From: Prochlorococcus marinus str. MIT 0912
GTDB taxonomy: Bacteria > Cyanobacteriota > Cyanobacteriia > PCC-6307 > Cyanobiaceae
Direction of reading: 5' to 3'
Length of the DNA: 64,000 nt
Assembly (NCBI RefSeq): GCF_027359595.1
Contig: NZ_CP114783.1
Coordinates: forward strand, 1,178,001 to 1,242,000
The notes under the pieces are model-generated. The model did not search any database, had not been told where the DNA came from, and saw nothing but the letters and a program-made list of their open reading frames with translations. Each line of letters begins with the position of its first letter. The stretch's first letter is position 1. The translations under genes were made by a program, and so were the position numbers. This document shows, piece by piece, positions 9,354 through 16,303 of this stretch.

Positions 9354-10002
9354 AATTAAAATGAAGATAAGCTTCATCAGCTTTATCTGTACATATTAAC
9401 ACAGTATTCCTCTTAAAATCTTTACTCTTAATCCATTCTTTAAGGCTATTCCAAAAAGCATTTGTTTGTCTTCCATGCAATTCAGGTGATACAAAGCATA
9501 AGAAATAATTTTGTTCAATATAATTTTCTAAAAAGCTAAATGAAGGATAATCTCCATAAAATGAATCAACCCACAAACCTTTTGCCTTTTCTAATAAGAT
9601 TGGAGATTCCTCAAGATCACTCACCCTAGAAAGAAATTTTACTAGTTTATCATTTGCATAATTTACTGTTTCAGGAATAGACATATCAAATAAAAAATAA
9701 TTTTCTATACTATATTTCTGTAATAAGGATAAAGTTTTGTCTTTAATTCCATCACATTTTACATTTAATAGTAAAGGTAAATTTTTACCAAGATCATTAT
9801 AAATTAATAGAAATTTATCCAATGAAATTAAATTATCATTAATGGGTATATCATGAGAAATTACTATTTCACCATTCCTCTCTCTGATATCCGTTTCTAT
9901 TCCATAATTATTACTTAATGCAAGCTTAAATGCATTCTCTGTATTTTGCTCATGTTCCTTTTTCCAGAGACCTCGATGACAAACTATTCCAATATTATTC
10001 AT
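9337..10002 (-). CDS. Glycerophosphodiester phosphodiesterase-family protein
   Basis: From the ATG at 10000-10002 the product has 221 residues and shows the GDPD pattern: CHRG (His9, Arg10), NTENAF, the metal ligands in IETDIR (Glu36, Asp38) and SHD (His50), then a TIM-barrel-like run of strands. GDPD enzymes release an alcohol and glycerol-3-phosphate from glycerophosphodiesters. It is slightly shorter than most family members, but the known active-site residues are present. In this operon it could supply glycerol phosphate or a head group from phospholipids, or remove a glycan decoration; both are inference. The chosen start overlaps the end of the GT2 gene by 8 bp; a longer start at 10026 would overlap it by 32 bp. 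Confidence 0.8.
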   Translation of the reverse strand: MNNIGIVCHRGLWKKEHEQNTENAFKLALSNNYGIETDIRERNGEIVISHDIPINDNLISLDKFLLIYNDLGKNLPLLLNVKCDGIKDKTLSLLQKYSIENYFLFDMSIPETVNYANDKLVKFLSRVSDLEESPILLEKAKGLWVDSFYGDYPSFSFLENYIEQNYFLCFVSPELHGRQTNAFWNSLKEWIKSKDFKRNTVLICTDKADEAYLHFNYDLED

Positions 10003-10801
10003 GGTTATATTTCTCATTATTTTCATATATAATATTGGCTGAATAAGTATAATCTTTGTTATTAGATTTATCCCTATTTATAAAAGATCTATGATTTAAA
10101 CAATATTGAGTTAACAAGTTCAGAGTGAAGAGTGCCTGTCTTGAAATTTTTACATTGGATACTTGATCTTCTTCTCGCCAAGTTATTGGAATAAATCGAA
10201 TAGCTCTTTTTCTATAGGAGTGAGATATAATGCCACAATAGTCGAAAGTTAAATCATTGGAAAATTTCAAATAATCTTTTTCTAAAAACGAACTTAATTT
10301 ATATATATTAATACCAGAACCTAAATCTAAAACTTCTTGATTCAAGGCCATACTAAAGATCTTGTTATATACTTTATTACCAAATGTTCTAAACCAAGAG
10401 TAGTTATACAACTTGGAATCAGGATGAAATCTAGCTCCCAAAGTGCAATCAAAATTCTCTATAGATTTGTCAATTATATAAGGTAATATGTCTGATAAAT
10501 CACCTTGATCATCTCCATGAAGTACTAACAGATAATCATAATTATTCTCAATCGCAAAATTAAAACCTATTTTAAGTGTCCCTCCATAACCTACATTTTT
10601 TTTGTTTGAGCAAAGGATTCCATTAATATTTTTGTTGAATTTCAATGCTTTTATTGCTTCATTAACAGTATTATCTTCACTTTGATTTTCAATTATTAAA
10701 ACGTTCTGAATTAAACCTGAGACCCTCTCATCGAATTTGCTTATAACTCTTGAGATCTGCCTGGCACAATTGTATGCAGGAATTACTGCTAATATTTTCA
10801 C
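9995..10801 (-). CDS. Family 2 glycosyltransferase (DPM-like)
   Basis: The 268-residue protein is a GT-A fold, family 2 transferase: VIPAYNCARQI at the N-terminus, IIENQSEDNT, a KNVGYGGTLKIG segment, the metal-binding LHGDDQ (DxD-like) and a GSGINIY motif. No membrane helices are apparent, so it may act at the inner face of the membrane on a lipid-linked acceptor. It is the first gene of the minus-strand operon running to 4655. The 135 bp upstream, before the end of the metalloprotease gene, would contain the operon promoter, though I see no clear -10/-35 pair. Confidence 0.85.
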   Translation of the reverse strand: MKILAVIPAYNCARQISRVISKFDERVSGLIQNVLIIENQSEDNTVNEAIKALKFNKNINGILCSNKKNVGYGGTLKIGFNFAIENNYDYLLVLHGDDQGDLSDILPYIIDKSIENFDCTLGARFHPDSKLYNYSWFRTFGNKVYNKIFSMALNQEVLDLGSGINIYKLSSFLEKDYLKFSNDLTFDYCGIISHSYRKRAIRFIPITWREEDQVSNVKISRQALFTLNLLTQYCLNHRSFINRDKSNNKDYTYSANIIYENNEKYNHE

Positions 10802-10936
10802 TATTTTTGGGTTTCCTATATTTTTTATAATACATAAACTTTATACATACTTTATTCTTATAGCAAAGAGAAAAATTATTTAAAACTTTGGTATGCAGTA
10901 ATTTTTGCATACATAAATATTAAGCGAAGCAAAATA

Positions 10937-13900
10937 TCAACTCAATCCAGTCATTTCAGTAAAGAGAGCATCATTTTCATCTGAGATAGCAAAATTCATG
11001 AGAACGTCTGATCTGCTCTGTTCTTCTTTATTTAAACTTCCCACCCAATAGTTAAAACCATCTTCATCTGGTAAACGGTCATACACATTGCGATACAAGG
11101 TCGTGACATATTCTTCAGTGGTCACGTTCTCTCCATAACGACTTTTAAATTCAGCTGATCGAACAAATGATGCAGCAACAACTTTCTTTGTATTAATCCC
11201 AGAACTATAGACATTAATCCAATATTTCAAACCTTCGGCATCAGGGAATCGTTTAAAGGCAGCGTTATAGAGTTGGAACATTTCACCAGAGGGATCAGTT
11301 AATCCAGTGACTTGATCAAAGGTCGCTTTAATATCAGCAATAGCACTGACATCACGTAAGGCACTTGTTGTGTCTTCTCCAGAAAATCTCAATAAGGGAT
11401 AGCCAGTGATGTCGTCATAACCAGAGTCAGTCTTGATTTCATATTTTCCATTGCCTCTGTTGTAGAACTTGTATTCATGATAATTACCGCTATAGGTTTT
11501 AACGACGTCTACTTTTGATGCTTCTACGGTTTGATCTGAGAATTGAATGTATTCAATATTTTTGAGAGTATCTGTTCCATCAGTTGTTCCTGTTGTCCTT
11601 TGGTCGGCGATTTCCAGAGTATTTGTTCCACGGGTAAAGGCGTAGTCTGAAAACTTTCCTGAGAAAGTGACAGTATCTGTTCCACCTAGACCATCGATAT
11701 AATCATTTCTTGAAGTGGTTTGGGACAAATCATTTCCATCAGTCGATAAAATTTCATTCAAATCATTGATATTGACTATTAGATATTGACTTGAGCTATT
11801 ACCTTGAGTGTCAGTTGCAATTACATTGACATTATATTTATTAGGCGCAATTGTAGAATAATTATCTGCAAGACTAATTGTCTTAAACGTTAGAAAATTG
11901 TCTGGTTGAACACCTAACGTCGAATCATAATTAAGTAAAGGTAACTGAGAAAAAACACTATTAGAATAATAATTAGAAGCATTATAAATTGTTGCATTGG
12001 AGAGTTCTTCTAAAACATCAAATCCATCTGCCAACACTCGTCCAAAGACAGTAAATCCACCATTAGATGAATCTAAAGATACATTATCTGAAAGATTGAA
12101 ATACCACTGAGATGTAGCGCTATCTGGATCACCTGGAACCTTTGCCATGGCAATGGTTCCAATCTTATTAGAATTCCCTGGTTCATTAAAAATAGTTCCT
12201 TTTGAAAGGATCGAAATAGGTGCATATGATGCTGAAATAGGTGCCGTATAACCCCCACCTTGCAAAACAGCATTCGAAACGGATCGATGAATAATTGTAT
12301 TTTGATAGGAGGAATCATTGACATAAGCAAGAAAATTATTGGCTGTGGTCGACGTTAAGGTGCTAGCGGAACCATTTTGATCAAACAGTTCTATATATAG
12401 ATCACTTGGGTTGCCTGACAAATTGGTTTCTACTTTGACAACAGTTCCAGAAGGAGTAAATGGGATTTCATAATCAGGTTTTTGTTTAAAAGTTAGTACA
12501 CCACTTGCACTATCAATTTGAAATAAAGAGCTAGAAAGTTGATCTATTGACCAGGTAACAGTCTCATTAGCATTGAATGTATGTACAACTGCGTTATTTT
12601 CAAAAACATTTGTTTTAGAAGTGGGTGCACCAGAGCTGTTAGCTGGGCCAAAAATTAAAGGCTTGATTTCATCCACATCACTAACTAACAAGTTGAAGGC
12701 TTGTTCCAAGGTTTTTCCACCGCTATCAATCGTTCTGACACGAATGCTATATATCGACTTCGTCTCGTAATCAGGGCTCGTCTGGATCTTTATGCTATTT
12801 CCACTAATCAAAAACGAGCTATTATCTGTATCTCCGCTTCCACTAACTAACGTATAACTATGACTATCTGTGGCGTCTTCATCACTGGTGAAAAGCGTCG
12901 CTACCGTTACATTCGCTGGAATATTCTCATCAATACTTAAACTGCTCAGCTTGATTTCTGTTGGCGCTTCATTTAAATCATTGACACTTAAAGAAAACGT
13001 TTGAGCAAAAGTTTTCCCTCCATCATCTTCTGATTGTAATCGAATGCTATAAGTCGACTTTGCTTCGTAATCTGGTGAGTTTTTAATAAAAAGTGATGCC
13101 CCAGAAATTGTAAATAGATCATTATCCGTATCACCATTACCACTCACAAATGAATACGTATGACTATCGCTAGCATCAGGATCAGTTGAGGAAATTATTC
13201 CCAAGATTGAATTCGCTGCAATATTTTCATCAATACTTAAACTGCTCAGCTTGATTTCTGTTGGCGCTTCATTTAAATCATTGACACTTAAAGAAAACGT
13301 TTGAGCAAAAGTTTTCCCTCCATCATCTTCTGATTGTAATCGAATGCTATAAGTCGACTTTGCTTCGTAATCTGGTGAGTTTTTAATAAAAAGTGATGCC
13401 CCAGAAATTGTAAATAGATCATTATCCGTATCACCAGTACCACTCACAAATGAATACGTATGACTATCGCTAGCATCAGGATCAGTTGAGGAAATTATTC
13501 CCAAGATTGAATTCGCTGCAATATTTTCATCAATACTTAAACTGCTCAGCTTGATTTCTGTTGGCGCTTCATTTAAATCATTGACACTGAGAACGAATTG
13601 CTTCTCCGTAGATAGATTATTACTATCAACTGCTTTTACTCGAATACTATAGGTTGGTGTCGCTTCAAAATCTGGTATAAAATTAATTTTCAAATTTGAT
13701 TGGTCAATCGTAAACATTGCATTATCTGTATCACCTTCACCAGAAACAAAAGAATAAGTAGTTGAGTTAACCTCTTCTTGATTAATATTAGTTAAATTAG
13801 AAATAATTGTATTAGATGATAGATTCTCATTGAAAAGTCGAGTAGATAGATCAATCTCTGGAGATTCAGGGATGTTATCTACATAGAGGTTGATATAATT

Positions 13901-15187
13901 ATCAAAAGTCAAGCCCCCGCTATCTGTAGATTGAATAGCTACCCGATATGTTGATTTTTGCTCATAGTCAGGAGTAGTTAAAATATATAATTGATTATTC
14001 TGAATCCGAAAATATTGATTATCTGTATATAAATTTGTATTAAATAGCTTATAAGTATGGGAGTCTAAGTGATCAACATCAGCTGTATATATTGTAGATA
14101 TAATAGTATCGGCTTGAATATTTTCATTAAATCTAACATTGGATAAATAAACTAATACAGGTGCTTCATTAACATCACTGACATTCAAAGTGAATGCTTT
14201 CGAAAAACTATTATTAGATTGATCAGTCGAGGAAATTCTTACTTTATATAAATTCTTGATTTCATAATTTGGAGTACTATTAATAATTAAATTATTACCC
14301 GTAATAGTAAAAAGATTATTATCATCATCGTCCTCACCCAAAACCAATGAATATGAATGAGTATCTAAATTATCGGGGTCGGTTGTTGAGATATTCGCAA
14401 CATTACTATTAGCAAATATATTTTCCTGAAAAATAGTCGAAGATAATGATATATCAGAAGGAGCAGACCCAGATTCAACACCATAAATCAACTGTAAAGC
14501 TGATATATCTGTAGCCGTAAAAAATGGTGTAGCAGTTCCTGTATCAACAAAATTATAAGACATTAATGTATCACTAGAATCATGCCAACTACCATATGGG
14601 TCTTCTACTTCTCCTTCTTTTGTAGGATGAGATAAACCTAAAGCATGGGCAATTTCATGCAAAATGACATAAGCATCAAATGAATTTAAACTTGGATAAT
14701 TAGCTAAAATAGATCTATTACTATTACTACTTAAATTAAAAGTAACATCGCTATTATATTTATAAGTCCAGCGAGATTTAGTAAAGCTATAGTTCTCTAA
14801 CCAAGGCAATGACCATGCAACACCTGCACTCGACTCATATCCAGGGATAGTTGCTCTATAAATATCAATAGATGAATCACTTTCATTAAAAACTCTAGTA
14901 AAATCTAAATCAATTAATGGATCTAATTGAGTAAAAGAATCAACTATAAAATTCTTAATATCTTGATCAATATTATAAGTTGAAATTCTACCTTGATAAG
15001 AGTAATCTCTATAACTACCAAAATTTTTAAATAAATAACTACCAGTTATATCATGTATATAATAAGTCGCATTTGCTGTCCAAGAATGGTCATCATACCC
15101 CCAACTATCTTCTATTGAATATCTATAACTGGATGTACTATCTGATAAGAAATAACTTTTCGCTAATTCAGTACTAACAACTGCCAT
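10937..15187 (-). CDS. M10 metalloprotease-cadherin-cyclophilin-DUF4214 protein, presumptive type I secretion substrate
   Basis: The 1416-residue mosaic protein has no Sec signal peptide. Residues 1-240 form a serralysin/matrixin-type zinc protease: HEIAHALGLSH at 177-187 (HExxHxxGxxH) and the Met-turn SDTLMSY at 205-211. Six cadherin-like repeats of about 100 residues follow (roughly 250-840), each ending with an NEAP- or DVDE-type linker. Residues about 910-1105 match a cyclophilin peptidyl-prolyl isomerase (NTIIHRSV, LQGGGY, GTIAMAK, SQWYFNLSDN, FTVFGRV). A beta-rich RTX-like stretch (1145-1225) and two DUF4214 modules (about 1300-1350 and 1355-1405) complete it. DUF4214 occurs often in type I-secreted surface proteins. 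The gene is divergent from the exporter operon at 15334, so export by that system is a reasonable inference. Confidence 0.85.
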   Translation of the reverse strand: MAVVSTELAKSYFLSDSTSSYRYSIEDSWGYDDHSWTANATYYIHDITGSYLFKNFGSYRDYSYQGRISTYNIDQDIKNFIVDSFTQLDPLIDLDFTRVFNESDSSIDIYRATIPGYESSAGVAWSLPWLENYSFTKSRWTYKYNSDVTFNLSSNSNRSILANYPSLNSFDAYVILHEIAHALGLSHPTKEGEVEDPYGSWHDSSDTLMSYNFVDTGTATPFFTATDISALQLIYGVESGSAPSDISLSSTIFQENIFANSNVANISTTDPDNLDTHSYSLVLGEDDDDNNLFTITGNNLIINSTPNYEIKNLYKVRISSTDQSNNSFSKAFTLNVSDVNEAPVLVYLSNVRFNENIQADTIISTIYTADVDHLDSHTYKLFNTNLYTDNQYFRIQNNQLYILTTPDYEQKSTYRVAIQSTDSGGLTFDNYINLYVDNIPESPEIDLSTRLFNENLSSNTIISNLTNINQEEVNSTTYSFVSGEGDTDNAMFTIDQSNLKINFIPDFEATPTYSIRVKAVDSNNLSTEKQFVLSVNDLNEAPTEIKLSSLSIDENIAANSILGIISSTDPDASDSHTYSFVSGTGDTDNDLFTISGASLFIKNSPDYEAKSTYSIRLQSEDDGGKTFAQTFSLSVNDLNEAPTEIKLSSLSIDENIAANSILGIISSTDPDASDSHTYSFVSGNGDTDNDLFTISGASLFIKNSPDYEAKSTYSIRLQSEDDGGKTFAQTFSLSVNDLNEAPTEIKLSSLSIDENIPANVTVATLFTSDEDATDSHSYTLVSGSGDTDNSSFLISGNSIKIQTSPDYETKSIYSIRVRTIDSGGKTLEQAFNLLVSDVDEIKPLIFGPANSSGAPTSKTNVFENNAVVHTFNANETVTWSIDQLSSSLFQIDSASGVLTFKQKPDYEIPFTPSGTVVKVETNLSGNPSDLYIELFDQNGSASTLTSTTANNFLAYVNDSSYQNTIIHRSVSNAVLQGGGYTAPISASYAPISILSKGTIFNEPGNSNKIGTIAMAKVPGDPDSATSQWYFNLSDNVSLDSSNGGFTVFGRVLADGFDVLEELSNATIYNASNYYSNSVFSQLPLLNYDSTLGVQPDNFLTFKTISLADNYSTIAPNKYNVNVIATDTQGNSSSQYLIVNINDLNEILSTDGNDLSQTTSRNDYIDGLGGTDTVTFSGKFSDYAFTRGTNTLEIADQRTTGTTDGTDTLKNIEYIQFSDQTVEASKVDVVKTYSGNYHEYKFYNRGNGKYEIKTDSGYDDITGYPLLRFSGEDTTSALRDVSAIADIKATFDQVTGLTDPSGEMFQLYNAAFKRFPDAEGLKYWINVYSSGINTKKVVAASFVRSAEFKSRYGENVTTEEYVTTLYRNVYDRLPDEDGFNYWVGSLNKEEQSRSDVLMNFAISDENDALFTEMTGLS
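12961..13560 (-). repeat. Two nearly identical 300-bp tandem repeats encoding adjacent cadherin-like domains
   Basis: The blocks 12961-13260 and 13261-13560 match base for base except for one substitution that I can see (caccattac near 13131 against caccagtac near 13431). Each encodes one 100-residue cadherin-like repeat of the metalloprotease, changing a single Thr to Asn. The shared sequence continues for about 30 bases on each side before diverging. This indicates a recent duplication or gene conversion inside the gene. Confidence 0.95.
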
Positions 15188-15333
15188 TAGCTTATTATAG
15201 ACTTTTTTACTATAACTTATTTGAATTTAGAGTAATAAAAAATAAAATCAAATGTCAAAATATTGCCATATGGTCGGGTAACCTCACCGGAGTCAGCATA
15301 ATTAATGTAATATCCATTCAATATTTTTTAATT

Positions 15334-15519
15334 ATGTCTCCAATAAAAATCGATGATACTGAGTATAGCTCAGAAAACTTATCAGAAAAAGCAAAAGCAT
15401 ACCTTGGAAATATACAATTCATCCAAACAGAAGTTAATAAGCTTCAAGATCAAATCAGAATTTACAAGGTTGCTGAAAGTCAATTTGGTCAATTATTAAA
15501 AGACGAACTACAAAATTGA
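15334..15519 (+). CDS. 61-residue small protein (DUF6447-like) at the head of the exporter operon
   Basis: The product is short and charged: MSPIKIDDTEYSSENLSEKA, then a helix with a coiled-coil look (QFIQTEVNKLQDQIRIYK). It resembles small DUF6447-type proteins in layout (IKIxGxEY, LSExAKA, a heptad-rich second half); that family has no proven role as far as I know. It starts 146 bp from the divergent metalloprotease gene and ends 39 bp before the parvulin gene on the same strand. Its position as first gene of the type I secretion operon suggests an accessory or chaperone-like role, which is inference. Confidence 0.7.
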   Translation: MSPIKIDDTEYSSENLSEKAKAYLGNIQFIQTEVNKLQDQIRIYKVAESQFGQLLKDELQN

Positions 15520-15558
15520 TATAAATCAAATCTTTACCTAAGTTACTAACCTTAATTA

Positions 15559-16275
15559 ATGAAGTCACTAGAATGTCTAAATCAATCTACGATTAAATTG
15601 TTGAATAGTAATAATTTGCTATTGCCACTTATAAAGAAAGAGCTGCTTAGAGAGAAACTCGAAAATTACAAATTAGAAGAAAACGAAGTAAAAGAAATAT
15701 TAGCTCGATTTTTTGAAGAGAAAAAGATAAGCGGTGAAGAAGAATTCAAAAAATTACTTGATAATAAACAAATAAATAGAGATGAGTTTATTAATACCAT
15801 AACGTATGATATAAGAATTAAAAATTATGCTAAACAAGAATACGGACATCAAGCTGAGTCTCATTTTTTAAAGAAGAAAAATGATTTAGACTCAGTTGTT
15901 TATAGCTTAATAAGAATTAAAGATCCTTTTAAAGCTAAAGAGTTATTCCTAAGGATTTCAGAAGGAGAGGCTGATTTCGGAACAACAGCTCAGAAATTTT
16001 CCGAAGGAAGTGAGAGAATTACTAGAGGTATTGTAGGTCCAGTCAAATTAACTCAAGCACATCCTTTATTAGTCGAAGTGCTAAGAACAAGCAAAATCGG
16101 ACATGTCAATGAGCCAATATCAATAGATAATTGGCAAATTATTGTGAGAGTGGAAGCCTATCAACATTCAAAATTTGATGAACAAATGTCAATTGAAATG
16201 GCAACAGATATTTTCGAAAAAGAACTAGAAAAAGAATCTAAGACTATACTCCATGGTATGATAAGTATTAATTGA
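15559..16275 (+). CDS. Parvulin-type peptidyl-prolyl isomerase in the exporter operon
   Basis: The 238-residue protein has a helical N-terminal region similar to SurA_N-type chaperone segments, followed by a parvulin-like domain from about residue 110: SLIRIKDPFKAKELFLRISEGEADF, then AQKFSEGSER, GIVGPVKL, and VNEPISIDNWQIIVRVE. No signal peptide is visible, so it probably stays in the cytoplasm. Parvulins catalyse cis-trans proline isomerisation. Its place between the small protein and the exporter suggests that it keeps the giant substrates export-competent; that is inference. It lies 28 bp upstream of the ABC exporter gene. Confidence 0.8.
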   Translation: MKSLECLNQSTIKLLNSNNLLLPLIKKELLREKLENYKLEENEVKEILARFFEEKKISGEEEFKKLLDNKQINRDEFINTITYDIRIKNYAKQEYGHQAESHFLKKKNDLDSVVYSLIRIKDPFKAKELFLRISEGEADFGTTAQKFSEGSERITRGIVGPVKLTQAHPLLVEVLRTSKIGHVNEPISIDNWQIIVRVEAYQHSKFDEQMSIEMATDIFEKELEKESKTILHGMISIN

Positions 16276-16303
16276 GTAAAAAGAAAAAATAAGTTGATTA
16301 AAT

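Noticed and set aside
10728-10910. A 60-codon minus-strand frame upstream of the GT2 gene
   Set aside because: It mostly overlaps the start of the well-supported GT2 gene in another frame and resembles nothing.
15265-15300. A locally GC-rich stretch between the metalloprotease and the exporter operon as a hairpin or operator
   Set aside because: The possible stems need mismatches and there is no second copy elsewhere in the window; I cannot support a site from one imperfect repeat.
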